The position numbers and the translations under genes are program-made. A stretch of DNA of 64,000 nt from Hippasteria phrygiana (taxonomy: Eukaryota; Echinodermata; Asteroidea; Valvatida; Goniasteridae): the NCBI GenBank assembly GCA_037893225.1, contig JAZGUH010000022.1, positions 248,001 through 312,000 of the forward strand, given 5' to 3'. This document shows, one piece after another, positions 32,475 to 47,400 of this stretch. Every line of letters starts with the position of its first letter. Positions within the stretch are counted from its first letter, which is position 1. The notes beneath the pieces were generated by a model. The model made no database searches. It worked only from the letters and a program-made list of their open reading frames with translations, and was not told where the DNA came from.

Positions 32475-35400
32475 GTGAGTGATCCCCACAATGTCGCTTC
32501 CCAGGTTGTATCATAAAATTGGGTGTGATCCCTGGCTATACGGCATTCTGGGTTTATGACTTCTGACTAGCGCCCACCCGAACAAAGATACTGACAATTT
32601 GAGAGACCGCCAACATATAGGGCAAGATAGCTCAGTTGGTAGAGAGCGCCGGTACGGTAATCCGGAGGTCGCAAGTTCGAATCCCGCTCCTGCCAGTTTT
32701 TTTTTCACTTTGAAAATGTAGAGTGTGAGTATTAATATTCGACACGACTTAGGGGAAAATATGGAAATCTGAAGAAAAAAAAATCGCAGTTATAGCCACA
32801 GAATTTAGTGTGCTCTTTTATATGCTGGCCTGTGCGAACAACAGAAAGAGAAAGACTTATTTCATAGGATACGCTCTGAATGCAACCACGAATAAAGAAT
32901 GGAGACTTTTCAGACGCTGGTGGCAGCAGACACAACCGTCCTTTTTGCTAGTCCTGAGCAGTTCTGAGCATGCGCACGAATGGTGAGAACGATGCAAAAG
33001 GACCGTTATGCTAATTTTGAAAAAAAGTAACAGGCTATATTTTAGTTCATTTTATCAATAAACTTTAACAATAGACAATTTTGTAGTGTTCATTCGTATA
33101 GTCTAAAATAGAGGTTCGTGGTATCATCCAGTATGCACCGGGTAAAATACGCAAGCCTTAGTAATCGTTATATATCATCTGCTCTGTAGGCTTCTTGTTC
33201 TTGATGGGTATTCCTGTGACACAAAAACTGATGTGAAACTACTTCTTCTCCGGTCAGATTGTGCCACCAAGCTGGTAAGTGTAAATGCCTCTCCACGAGT
33301 GTTTTAATTTAAGGGAAATGCAAGTCAGAACCATAACTGCAAATACACAATCTATATACTGGACAGGTTAATCCTGGCAACATCGTTTCGTATAAGACAC
33401 TGGTAGTCCATATTTAAATTTGACATTTCCTCTGCCATAGTTATGACATTGTAATAGAAACAAAATGATTTTGTTTTAGAATGGCATCGTGACTTAATGT
33501 CGTTCACTGTTATATCTTTCTTTTCAAGGGTTTTCACGAAGAAGCACTGGAGGATGCCAGAGAAGGTAGGCTTGAATTTACAGCATACATATTACAGTTT
33601 ATTAAAATTGTGTAATAAATAAATGCTACAAGCTGTCCAAACTGGAAAAACAGAAAACATGGAAATAATAACAGTTAGGAGGCTAGCAGAATCTTTTCAA
33701 CGTCATATTATAAAAAAATATATAAGAAATTGACAATTGCTAAAACACATAGATGGAGGACAAAATTGTTGCTTGCACATCATCTTTATCTTTCTCTGTC
33801 CGTTTGCCCTTTTTCCCAACCCCTCTTTAATTTAAAACATACAGCCTTACTTTCAAACCTTTAAATTTGGAAACATATCTATTGAGACATTTACACACCT
33901 CTACGTCAAACAAAGGGCTAGCTTCGAAGCTCAACAGCTTCATTGTTTTTTGATACGTCTGAAAACAAATTACTAAAGACTAGTTCAATTATTTAATTAA
34001 TGTGTTAGTAACCGTGGTTTATTTCCTAGCTTTAAGCATCGATCAAAACTCCATCCCTGCAAAGGTGGCGGTTTTGAAAGCATGCTACCCACTGTACAGA
34101 GCAGAAGGAATGACCGGCCTTCTTAACTTGGAAGACAGAATCTTGAACGGTATTGAAACAACGGTAAGATAATTTAGTAGGCAATTTACGCAAGAGGTAC
34201 CGTAACAATACAATCTGTTGGGAAAAAACTAGACTTTTCAAAAGAATGTGGTCATTTGAATAATCTGAATTGATTTAAATGAACACACTTTTTCAATAGT
34301 ATAGTTTTTTTTCAGCAGTTTACATTAAGAAATCATCTGAACTGATTCAAGTACCAGATTTGTTTGGACTGTTGCACATGAAGCCGGGCAGTTATTAAAG
34401 AACGTACATCTATGTCTTTCAAAAGGTGTTTTCTTCAGAAAAAATCAGCTAGTCGTACCATATTCCAAAACTGTTCCCACTTTGGTTTAGTTAAGTAGCA
34501 ATAGACCCCAGACGTAATGACGTCACGCTTTGTTTACATGTGCGCTTTCCTATGTCCCTACCTTGTCTGGTGCCCTGACCTGGCTCCCACAGGAAAGCGC
34601 ACATGTAAACAAATCGTGACGTCATTACGTCTTGGGTCTATTGGTAAACTGATGAAATATAGTTAAGTGAAACAGCAAGCCCTAAAAGGCGAAGGAAAAA
34701 GAGAAATTAATGTTTTCTGCAGGTGTCACTTTTCACCTCTTCCCGGTAGAAAAACAACAACATTATCTTACCACTGTCATGAAAACGTTTGGAAGGCAAT
34801 AATAAACATCCTTCAGATTTTTCTCAAGTGTGTGATATTGGAACCTTTTGTCTACTTGCTAGTTTACAGGGACAATAATCTTGGAGATTTTGGTCTCGTA
34901 ATAAAGATTTCGGAAGAGACGAAGTGCACTGACTTATAAATATCTAAGAGGTCCGGCCAAGATGATGGCAGGTTGCAGAAAGAAGGCCAGGTTCTAGCGT
35001 CACCTTAATAATATACTGTATAGCGTGATCTAATGTGGGTCCTCCCCCCCCCCCCCCCCTATCAGCAAAACGCCAACAAAGGGAGACTTCACAAAATCTG
35101 TCAACTCAAAAAATGCTGGTATATTTACAAACAACAGCTTCGGCTACAACTTGTCACTTCCATTTACAAAACCGAACTTAGTAAACTGCTGGTCCAAGTC
35201 AAACAAAAATACCCGCCCAACCCGCACAAAAGAACTGTCTAGACAGTCTATTTTAGGGCCTAATTTCTGCTGCATTGTCTGCCTCACGCGGCCGGCCAAT
35301 CGCGAAACTGGGTCACCACAATTGCAAGTCAACCTGCACTGGCGGTAAAGCCACCGACCGGCGGCGTGGGGGAAGAAGAAAACAAATGTGTTTGCTACAA

Positions 35401-38400
35401 TAACTACGAAGCCCAGGAAGGGACAGTGAGAAATATTTTTTTCCAGCTGCTAAATTCGATAACGAAAACGGTGATAATAGACGCCATTGATTGGTGGAAT
35501 TTTCGCGCGTGTAATACGCGCGCGTTCCACCTACCAATAGATAGCGTTTATTCGCATCGTTTTCGTTATCGTCGTCGTTATCGTGGCCAGTGTTACCGGC
35601 GGCCCTTTATCGTTCAAACGATTTATTAAATCGTTCAAACGAATTAGCTAAATCGTTCAAACGATTTATTAAATCGTTCAAACGAATTAGCTAAAGCGTT
35701 CAAACGATTTATGATAACGAAAACGATGCGAATAAACGCTATCTATTGGTAGGTGGAACGCGCGCGTATTACACGCGCGAAAATTCCACCAATCAATGGC
35801 GTCTATTATCACCGTTTTCGTTATCGTCGTCGTTATCGTGGCCAGTGTGACCGGCCCTTTAGATAATTTGTTTGAACGATTTAATAAATCGTTTGAACGA
35901 TTTAGCTAATTCGTTTGAACGATGTTAATAAATCGATTTAACGATTTAGCTAATTCGTTTGAACGATTTAATAAATCGTTTGAACGATTTAATAAATCGT
36001 TTGAACGATTTAGCTAATTCGTTTGAAGGATTTAATAAATCGTCTGCACGATTTAATAAATCGTTTGCACGATTTAATAAATCGTTTGAACGATTTAGCT
36101 AATTTTAGCAGCTGGGAAAAATGTTTTCTCACTGTCCCTTCGCGGGCTTCGTACTATACTGTTATAATGTGAAACAAAATTGTTTACAGCTCAGAGAACA
36201 TCCGGACGTAAAGGTCATACTACGAGAACTTGATGATCAATTGAAATCCATACGACATCCGATAAAACCAAAGCCAAAATCAAAGGCAGACTCACAACCG
36301 TATGATACGGACTGGATCCCTTCTTGCAATAAAGAAATTGCCCAAAATAGCAAGGTAAGAAACTCCGCAACTTAGCTGTTTTCTTAGAAAACTGTATGAT
36401 GCTTAACATAAAACGCCTAAAGAGCCTATACTAAAATAGGACCTTGATCATCCTGATGAAGAAGTACATCTTTAAGAACAAAATAATGGCAATTAACATG
36501 CCAACGATCAATAAAGTATTCGTGCAATTTATCAGGAACTCGTTAGTTTAAGGGAAAACTCTTTTAGTCCCACTTTGGCCACAAAGCGTAGGGGCCTATA
36601 CTACAGTTATTACAACCTGTCTTGGCAGCGCTACCTATTGTTTATGATTGTTTGTTGATTTATTCTAATGAAACCAAGAATTTCTCAAAAAATGCATATG
36701 ACACTATAAAGATCAGATGCCTGATAGAAAAACCCACGGAGTGAAGATGATGAAGAAATTTTGAGTTTTAGTAAGTGGGAGGAAAACATAGAATGATATT
36801 CTGTGGCAAATCCACGGAATCAAGGAGTGACTGAAAGCCCAATTCACGAGAAATCCCCACGAGGGATTCGAACCCGGATCACAGATCTATAAGTTGAGGA
36901 AACCCCAAATGCCATCACCTGTTTTTGTTACTTTGAAAAAATTCTTTGCAGAGCGCTAAGGCTAAGCCGAGAGAAAAGAAGAGAGAAGTTAAAGCAATCT
37001 GTGATGGTGCAGAGCCCATCTTCCCGAAAACAGGTAAGCTGGTCTTTTCAGAAATGATAAATTTATACTTTTGCCAAAACAACAAAACTAAATAACTGTA
37101 TGTCTTGTCACTCATATTACTATTACTGAATAGCTCCACGACGGCCACCAGCTCCTCCTCCATCAGCTTCACATGCTCAATTGTTGAAACAGGATGCCAA
37201 GCCAAAGAAGTCCAGCAATGTTAAAACACCGGAACAGACCTCAAGTGCGCCGGCAAAGCTTCCGAAGAAATCCGGCAAAGTCAGAACCAAAATTTCAGAA
37301 CCACGTAAAGTAAGGTAAGCGGTAACGGTCATTTAAAGGTAAAGGCAGGAAAAGGTACAAGTCCCCCATACGAGTATGACTGTTCGGCAGCCTTTTTAAC
37401 ATACTTAGGTTTACGCCAGTTTATACTTGCTCAAAGAGCCCCATTTGATAACTATTTAACTAGGTGGGCGACCAAAAGGTTCGATTCAATTTAACATTCT
37501 TTTTATTAAAGAAAAAGAATAAACGTTTGTATTCATATTCACGCAAGAAAAGTAACCGTGCAGCTGCAATTAATAAAACTGGAGAGTGTACAGTAAAACT
37601 GACTGTACAGTCCAATTTCATGACCAGGAGAGAACTAAAGTGTGGTGATTGATGCACTCGAGATGAGAATGAGGAAATTGCGTTATTTTGAATCATTTCA
37701 TATGCTTCAAGTACCAGATTGCAGTAAACGTTGCATATTACGTCAGACATTTATTTAAAGTGTGAGTATGGGGCATGTTCAGAAAAAAACGGTACTGTTG
37801 TTAGATACCTTGGTCAAGACAGGTCCAACACAAATTAAGCGAAATTGGCCTTCCTATTTTTCTTTGAATCCCAGCCCCCCAAAGACGTCCCCCTCCAAGA
37901 AGACTGACAGGAAGTCATTGGCTCCTCCTGCATCGTCGACTAATCTAGCATCCATCCCGAGATTCCTTCGTCGCATCAAGCACGTCTGTGGTGTATGCTT
38001 CACACGCCGCGAAGTCTTCGAAGAGCGACAGGGGAGTACTCCATCAGTGTGCGCTGGTCCAGGTTCACACGTCTGGAAGACATGCATGATAGTCGTGGTG
38101 TACTCGGATAGGAAGAAGAGATGGTGTAAGGTCAAGCCGAGGCACGAAAATCTACCCTCTACAACTTCTCCAAAATTATGTAATGCTGGTGATGTTTGCA
38201 TGCGTAATGACTGTTGGTTCCCACACTTCAAGGAAGAATTAGACCTCTGGGTTTACATGGGCAAACATAAACGTGAGTATTAAATTGAATTTACTGTGAC
38301 AACGTACATTAGTTTACCCAAATTTATTTGTCCGTATCCCATTCTAATAACAAGCGCATTTCAGTAGACTCTGTGGCATGGGTTAACAAACGTCAGTGTT

Positions 38401-41400
38401 AGGAATCATACATTTCTTTAGTGTACACAAAGGAAGTTATAGTTGTTTAATACAAATATATTTTTACCACACTGCTTCTCTTCACCATAAAGCTACTTGT
38501 TCTTTGTGTAGAGAGAGTTGGACTTGTGTATTAAATTTGCTTCATGTATAGTTGAACAGGTAGTGGTGTGAGACATTCGTATGTCCAAAATATTGCTGTA
38601 ATATCTCCTATTATATGTTGCTCGATTGTTTAGTCACAAAGTTGGACGATGTCGTCTTTGCTGGACGGAAACAACCAGAGTTAACCAAGAGAGCATCCCT
38701 TCCCACCAAGCCGCCTTGTGAACAACTATCACCTCAACCACGTCATCACTGCTCCTACTGCAATACGCCTTATTATGCCGAATCCTGGCAGCTCGAGCAA
38801 CATATCCAGACCCAAGATCATTGGTCAAAGGTCAACTTGGACGGGGACAAGAAGTGGAAGTACAGCAGCCCGCCCTGGAATGTCCTCAACGGCCGGTACC
38901 ACGAATGCAAAGAGTAAGTTGTCGCAGACAATTTGTTCTGATACTGCCATGGTTTTAATAACTTGATAAAAAACAATATTAAAAAACCTGCACTGATTTA
39001 TCTGAGAATTAAATTAAAATTCCTGATAAAAATATCGTTAATGACCAGAATTAGAGAATAAAGGAATGCACTGTAGTCAGATTTGTACGTCTATAAGATG
39101 ATGTATCATTGTAAATTGTATACTTGACTGAGTCGGAGGATGTAACAAACAAAATCTCTAAGAGGCACTCAAGATGATTCAAATGAGTAAGGGGAAGATA
39201 CAGAATTATGGAAGCGGTAATTTGAGGTTGCCATCTAGGTTTTACAGGGTTGCAGTGGCATACATGCAACGCTACGCACCCTAAATTACCACGGGGTTGA
39301 GCCTCGAGGTACCCCTTCATGATTTTCCCAATTTGTATCATCTTAAGTGCCCCAAGTACCACATTTGTTACATAGAATCTGATAACTTTTTAAGAGATAG
39401 TATCAATGTGACATGACATTTTGAGGGCGACTATTTTCCATGGTTTGAATTCTAGGCATAACAAGGGAAGTTGCATCATGGAGAACAACTGTACGAAAGC
39501 CCACAGCCCCGAAGAGCTGGAGGAATGGAAAGAAAGGCATCGGTATCGCATGATGAAAACGAAGAAAGCGAAGGAGCAGAAGTTGTATGCATTCATGGAT
39601 GAAGTCCTACAGAAATATAACTTTTCATCCTCTACGGGAGAGGACGTGGTAAGCAGGAGGATATCTTCATGCATTGTATGAAAAAAAGTCACTTTTCTGA
39701 TCATTTGTTTCAGTTATAAAAGTTTTTAACAAGAGCAAAGGGCACAAGGCCAAGAGCATTTTGGACATGAATACTTTGACATTTCTTTGTAAGCTTAGTC
39801 GTTTCACACAATCAAGAAGCGATGGTTCCAGTGTTACAAAGTGTAGAACAGTCTGCCAGATGCCACTGTGGGTCACTCTGTAACAGCAGAAACCAAGACC
39901 TTCTGCTCTAGAACAAATTATTTTCTTAAGAATTAGTCATATGTTTGATTTTCCAAGTGATTCCTCGAATGACTTGAAGTTTGGGGGATCTTTTGCATAC
40001 AAGTACCCTTTTAATAATAAACTTCATTATTTTAACAAGCTGGCACTGAATATCAGTTATCTGTAAAAAAAAAAAAGAATAGTAATAATAGTTATTATTG
40101 ATGCAATAAACGGGCGACACCTCTAATAATAACCTCTAATAATAACCTACAGTGTCGCCCTATTCTAGCACTTTTCGAATTTTCCCTTACTAAAAAACAC
40201 TCCATTTTGGAAAGGGCGACAGTTACGTGTCGCCCTAATCAATACTGTCGCCCTAACCCACTCTTTTGTAGCAATATGTGTCGCCCTAACCTCCAATTAA
40301 GACTGATAACCAAAAGAATAATAATAATAGTAACAATAAAAAAAAAAAAAAATACCATACTCTCCTTCCTGATCCCTTACAGATTGCAGATAAGCTACCG
40401 GGAGTCCAGGTTGCATGTTCAGAGGAGCTCGTCAAGTTTCTAGTTGCTGGAGGTACAAACGCGAACTCGGAGTACAAGTGCACTTGGTCATTCACCCTCA
40501 GTCTCAAGGCTTCAGAAAAGGTAATAGAAAACAATCCCTAAGAAAATATCTTTATTAGTGTGGTGTAACACGAGATATGTATTAGAAGAAAAACAGGTTT
40601 AAATCACTAATTTGCATGAGGTTTTATATTCGCAATGCAAAGAAAGCTTATTCAATGTATTTTCCCATATTATGTTGTCCAAGTATCAGAAAGAGAACCA
40701 GTTCACCGTGTTCTTTCACTTTCTTAAACAGAAATCCCTGAAGCGGGTATGTCTGTTTTACGACGACAACAGACTACAATTTAGACTGTCGCAACCAGCC
40801 AATGAGAGCGAGGCTCAGGTGTGCCCCGGCAACTGGATCGTAGATGCTGACGGGAGGACGTACCGGATTGACGTCATCTTCCATTCTAAGATCCTCGGCA
40901 GCTTCTCTCAGTGGGTACTGTTTGACCTGGGGACGGAACCGTACCTTGTACGCAAGCTTCAGGTATGTTTTGAAACTTTAACTTGGCCTCTACCGTGTCC
41001 TAATGAACTGGCCCAGTCCTCACCATTTTGCATTCAGCCTTGCATTTACACTTGGTTAGGGCCCTCTAATAACTCACACATCTTCATCTAAAACAAACAC
41101 ACAAATGTTGTTAGGCCGATAAATAGTTTAATATACGTAATACGGCTGCCTCTTCAGCGATGGACGCCGGGTCCTTCACTCCATCCGAACAACACATACC
41201 GTAGCCCTAGAGGCTGCCAGTGCTGACACAGTGTTGTAGTCAAGACCGTCACAAGACCACACAAGACCCTGCAAGACCAGCACAAGACCAGCAGTCATAA
41301 TCCAAGTCTTAAGCTATTCAAATTAACTGTAACAAAAGCATTCCTTTGTCATGGTTTATGCATGTTACTTGTGCCTGTTACAAGCTGGTCCTGTGAATGG

Positions 41401-44400
41401 TCTTGTGCATGGTCTTGTGCCTGGTCTTGAAATGGTCTCGACTACAACACTGTGCTGACACTATCTCCTGGGGCTCAATGTCACTCTATGGACCACTTTT
41501 TGGTGGACGCGACCTTTGTGTGTTTCAGCTGTATTTGAGCTGGCTCAACATTCGACCAAAAAACTCACGATGTTTCGATGTGGTAGCCACACTGCACATA
41601 CAATCAAACAAGACTTTTACACCCAGTTTGCAATGAATGCTGAGCGTGTATTAAAGACGCCATCTTGGCTTCCCCTGTGCATATACATGTACACGTTCAG
41701 TTGATGCATCTTTTTTTTGAATATTTATTTCGTTTGTGTAAATATACAACAAAATTCCAAACTAAATATTAAAATATATATCGATTGAAGAATATAATTA
41801 GAAATTTTTTGAGATTTTATTATTTTCATAAGTATTTCTCAAAATGCGATTTTCATAACATGTTAGCCCCGTGCGTTATATCTGTACTGCGTGTATTTCC
41901 ATCGAGATATTTATTGTCACACTAATACTAGAATATGAACTTTCAAACTCTGGAGTAAAAGGTAGGGTCATGTTTGTGCATTACAAATAACAAAAAAAAG
42001 ATGGAAACGAGATTGGAACGAATCAACCAATCAATTCGAGTTTTGGGATAAAATTTAAGAATAAAAACTGAAAAAAATTTTTTTGGCGCGGGCCGAAAAA
42101 TAGGTGACAGCCCGATTGTCCGAAGGTTCGATAGTCCGAAGGTTCAATAGTCCGAAGGTTCGATAGTCCGAAGGTTCGATAGTCCGAAGGTTTGATAGTC
42201 CGAAGGGCCCATTAGTCCGAATCCAAAGGTTCGATAGTCCGAATAGACGATAGGGTGCGATAGTCCTAATCGACAATAAGGTTCGATAGTCCGAATGGAC
42301 GATCAGGTTCGATATTCCGAATAGACGATAGGGTTCGATAGTCCGAATTGACAATAAGGTTCGATAGTCCGAATTGACAATAAGCTTATTGCCGATTCGG
42401 ACTATCGGACCGTATTGCCGATTCGGACTATCTAACCTTATTGTCAATTCGGACTATCGGACCTGATTGTCAATTCGGACTATCGAACCTTGTCTGCTTT
42501 CGGAATAATGAACCTTCGGACTATTGAACCTTAAATTCGGACTACCGAACCTTCGGATAAATGAACCTTCGGATTGTCGGCCCTTCGGACCAATGGTCCT
42601 TAGGACTATCGCATCAAATGTTCGGATTAACGAACCTTATTTCATTTTCGGAATAACGAACCCCCTCTTATAGTGAATTTGTACGTTCGGAATATCGAAC
42701 CTTCGGATCAATAAATCTTCGGACAATCGAACCATCGGACTATCGGGCGGACACCTAAAAGGAGGGGCGGGCGGTCGAGGACAACCAAACAATTTGTTTT
42801 GGCCTGAACTGCGATTCTGACAAAGAACTTGTTGCGGTAATAGGAGATTGGAGGATACAAAGATTTGCACTATTTCATCTAGTCACTTCCATATTAAATA
42901 CTCCAGTTTAATAGGTTTAAGCACGTGAGTGTTTTACCCTTACGTCAAAGAATACAAGAAGTCGACCTTTGGTAAGTTTGGACATAAGTCATCCAACACC
43001 AGCTGCACCAAACGTTTTGTGTTTTTGTGTTGTCAGGTTCGAGTTGGATCCGCACAACAGCATGGGACATTTAACGACGAGCAGGAGCAGCGAAAGAAGA
43101 TAGCTGAGATATGGAACAGCAGCAACTCGGAGATTGTAAGATCCTCCGACGAGGACCACCAACTCTCAGCCAGCGAGGAGAAGCTGCTAGCAGACTATGC
43201 GGTACCTGCGGCACTTGGCATTGATGACCTGGCGGAATTGAGTCGAGACAACTACAGGAAGTACATGCATAGAATGTTGTACTTGGAGGAACAGGAGTGC
43301 AATAACAAGATAGCGAAGTGAGTGAGCGAATAGGACATTTAGTGTTGTTTCTAGTGACCGATTGCTTTGTTTTACGTAGTTTTAGCCAACGGGATATTTT
43401 CTAAGAACCTGTTTAGTTGGTCTAGGTATATCGTAAAAACTGGGCGTGGGTCGTGTGTGAGCATGCATGCATCATATTACGATCAAGGCCCCCAGAAGCC
43501 AGAGCCCAGAGAGGCTATTTGGAGTACATTAATTTAACTAAAGGGTCGCGGACGGCCTGAAACAATATTCTTGAAACTAGTTTTCTTATATAAACTTTTT
43601 GAGAATGACCTTTTTATGAAGATTAAGCGCAAGTTTAATCGGGTTTATGGACGCGCGGATACCTCGAGAATGTTGGTGAAGATTCATGCTCTCTGTTCCA
43701 TGGTGCAGTGTCGCTATGCACAGTAGTTGGCATGCAAGGATGGCATACCGCTGGTACACGTTAATCTGTTGAGCGCACGCCTGGTACCCGGTGTTGTTTA
43801 TTTTTACGTCACACGCTGAACGCGCAAATGACCGCCGTTCATTCGTGGAAAGTTCACATTAACATAAAGTGCTTGGCGTCGCGTCATCATTCTCGATTCC
43901 ACCACTGTTGGGAGTAACAGCAACATTTTGCTGAGAATTTTTACCCCACCACTACCCCATCAGCCACCTTTCTCTCTTTCTCATGGGTTCAGTAGCTCTG
44001 TTTTTCCACTCTAACGGTGTGTTTCCCCACACAAACACTGGCTCTTTTTATCCATCTACGCAATTTTCTCAGTTTATTCCGGGAAATGTTCCATGATAAT
44101 ATCAAAGAGGTTTATATTGTGTTCTGAATTGTTAAAAAGGTTATATTTAAAGGTGTAAAAAGTAAGGACTCCTGAACCCCAAAAAGAGAGATTTTATGTT
44201 TTAGTTTTTTTGTGTTCGAGTTAAGCAAATCCATAAAAGAACAATATGAAATAATATGTAGGAGCGCGAGTTTATCAAATAAAAAACGTTTTTGTGTTCA
44301 TTAATTTAAATGCACCAAGGTTCTCGTCAGAGACAAAGCTGGAATGTTTTGACAAAATCCTACTGCAAAGACTGAAAGATACAGTCATGAAAATCGCGGT

Positions 44401-47400
44401 TGATGGCTGCAAGTTCGGAAAGGTCGATCTTAAGAAGGCCGTAATGGATGATTCGGAGACTAGCCAAATCATCCAGAGGAGCGTAACCAAGATAATGCTG
44501 AAATTCTGTAACTCACAGAAGGTAGGTTCTTCTATAACGTCCGCAATTACGATTTTTCTAAAATTCGCAAATATGATTGACATACCCGCAAGAGGTTTAA
44601 ATAATAATTTTTAGAGTTTTCATTTAATTTTTGTTAGCGTTAAAACAAATTGAGACTACAACACATTTTATGTTTGCACTTACGATACCACAAACCTGTG
44701 CTTAAATTGAAACAGCAATGACCCGTCTTGCCGCAACTGTAATATACCTTGGCAAAGAGCAGAAACTGTCAAGCAGGCTTACTGCGTTGAGAAAGCCTCT
44801 TTCTATCGGAGAAAGAAAGATATAAGGATGGGCTAAGAGGAGGCGGTAAAATGAGTAAACAAGGCGCGGATCCGGGGGGGGGGGGGGGGGGGGGGTCGAA
44901 TCCCCCCCTCCCCCTGCTCGTTTCTTTTTTTGTGTGTGCTTGTATAAGGGGGGCCTACGCCTAAAGTTGCAAACCAGAAAAGCAGAAACCCTACAGGTCT
45001 TATTTTGCCTATGGGTAAGAACAAAACAGAGAGGCGCCACCAACGGTGGGAAAGTGTATAACCCCCCCCCCCTCCCCTTGCAAAAAATACTGGATCCGCC
45101 CCTGTCAACTTATCCTAAATTTACTCGGCCGTTTCGCCACTATATAGACATGAAGGTTTGCCAATCCCTTTCCATTTTTTCTCCAGATTTACGAAGCTGG
45201 CATTCTTTCGGTGCAAGATGACCTGGGAAAACAAAACCAAGACACCCTGTACGTCAACCTCAGTCCAGCATGCGTGAAGGAATTAGATCTCCAAAGCGAT
45301 ACGGAATACGATGTTGAGATGCAACTGCAGCTGAATCGGCGTCCATTCTGCAAGAATCATTTGGCTGTCGACCAACTGCAGAACATGGACATGGTTTTCC
45401 CGCCAATGGAAAACCCTCAAAAGTGAGTTTCAGTATTTCCAGGATTCGATGTAATGATGGATTTGATGTAATAATGGCATTGATGAAATCACGTGCAAAA
45501 TTACCGAGAAAGATATTATAAATACACGTTAATTTGTAATTGTCGTTTGCCATCAGTATTAAAATGTTGTCTAAGGTTTCGCATATAGATAACTTATGTG
45601 GGACCAGATTGGAAACTTTATTGTCGGTTATCAATTTTGAGCGAAGATTTTAATTTTTTGCTGAAAATTGGTATACACTTATATCTTTGACAAAAAAATG
45701 AAACAAAATCTAACACGTTCGCAAACAACTTCGAAATTTCGCAAATGGTCATTTACAGGAAATACCGTACTCTCTGTTTTTAATGTTATGATTGAAACCA
45801 GTACAAATTGACAATAAAAGCAATTAATAACAACAAAATTTACCAAATTTGGGAGTCAAAGTTCATTTTTAAGGCATTGCTTTCGAAGGCAGTCTGAAAA
45901 TTCGTATGCTAATATGAAAATTTGTATGAAAAGCACGTCTGCATAAACATTCGTATCTATTTGTGAACGTGTCATCGGCAGTTAAAAATGGACGTCTTAA
46001 TTTTTCATGCCAGGCTTCCTCCGCTTGATACACGAGGAATACAAACACAAAACCCCCATCAGGAGAGAGCAGTGAGATTTATCTGCGAATATTCAGGGAA
46101 GAGAGCGCGTAACGGAGCTGGACCAATGCTTGTATGCGGGCCGTTTGGGACAGGAAAGACACATACGTTGGCTACAGCAGTAAAGCATGCTCTGCGGGCA
46201 CACAAGAACAGCAAAATCCTTATTTGCACTCACTCAAACAGGTAAACATGCATGATTGTGAAGGTGATGTATACACTTTCGTTACGGAAGAAAGGTTTAT
46301 AGACGGAGTTTTGAGATCGATTTTGTTTTTAATAATACGTTGATTCAACTGACCTGTCGCCCTTTGCGAGTTAACCACGCCCATTTCAAACAACCCTATG
46401 GAACTTACGAAAGATGTTTGCCTGAAATTGATTGAGGTCAGTGAAAATCAGACATCTTTTCATTTTAAAGTGCTGCAGATTTGTACATCACCGAACATCT
46501 TCACAAACTGGTGGAGGTTGGAGAGATAAAGAAGTTGACCCGTGTTTACGCAAAGATAAGAGACATAAAAACCATAGGAGATGTCGTTAGAAACTACGTC
46601 AAAATCGCGAAGGACAGAGTTCAGACTCCAACGATCAAGGAGATCAAAGGAAGCAGCGTTGTTGTCACGACCATGACCACATCCCACGGGCTTGACTAAT
46701 CTGAGCTTCACGGTCACTTCACACACATACTGATTGACGAAGCCGGCCAAGCATTGGAGACGGAGGTACTACAACCTTTGACCTTGGCAACAAGAAATAC
46801 CTGCGTAGTGCTTGCTGGAGATCACATACAGATGAGCCCAAAGGTAGAACATTAATCGCTTAAAAATCCAATCCCCCATTCTGTTTTTAATCTAAAGGTC
46901 AAGTCGAATATTTCAATTTAACACCATGCATTTAAAATATAGACGTGGGTCATTCTATAAATTTGGGGTCCAAATGTGTGACACTTTTGGTGTTCCTGTT
47001 ACATAGTGACATAAGATTTTGCAATTCAGGGCACATTCTTTAATGCCTTCTATCTCCAAGAGTGATTATATAAAGCAAAGTACCTGCCAAACAAGTAAAA
47101 AATAGTGTGGAGTACATTTTAATGATACGGTACTTGATGGGAAATTACACAGGTCAGGTGTAACAGGGATACCAAAATATTTCACACTTCTGGACCCCAA
47201 ATGTATGGAATGATGACACAGGGTCTGTTCTTGTGCGAATGTTTTCTTATATATTTTAAGTGACTTAGACAGTTTCAACCGACGGGAATCTAAACCCTCG
47301 ACCAAGTGCGGCCTGTAAACCGACCGACCGACCGAAGTACGACTGGAAACCAAAAAGTTAGCCATTTATAAATTGTATTCGGAAAATAATCATGCGATAA

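Noticed and set aside
35405..36152. CRISPR-like array from the evenly spaced TCGTTTGAACGA words
   Set aside because: Words are palindromic and nearly contiguous with no unique spacers, lie within a foldback transposon, and the genome is eukaryotic.
37762..37874. Upstream extension of exon b8
   Set aside because: The frame is open, but the AG at 37873-37874 gives the phase needed to join b7; a start here would drop the TPR exons.
42055..42447. 130-codon minus-strand protein with [15 protein letters not shown] repeats
   Set aside because: It is the translation of the TTCGATAGTCCGAA word array, not a conserved protein.
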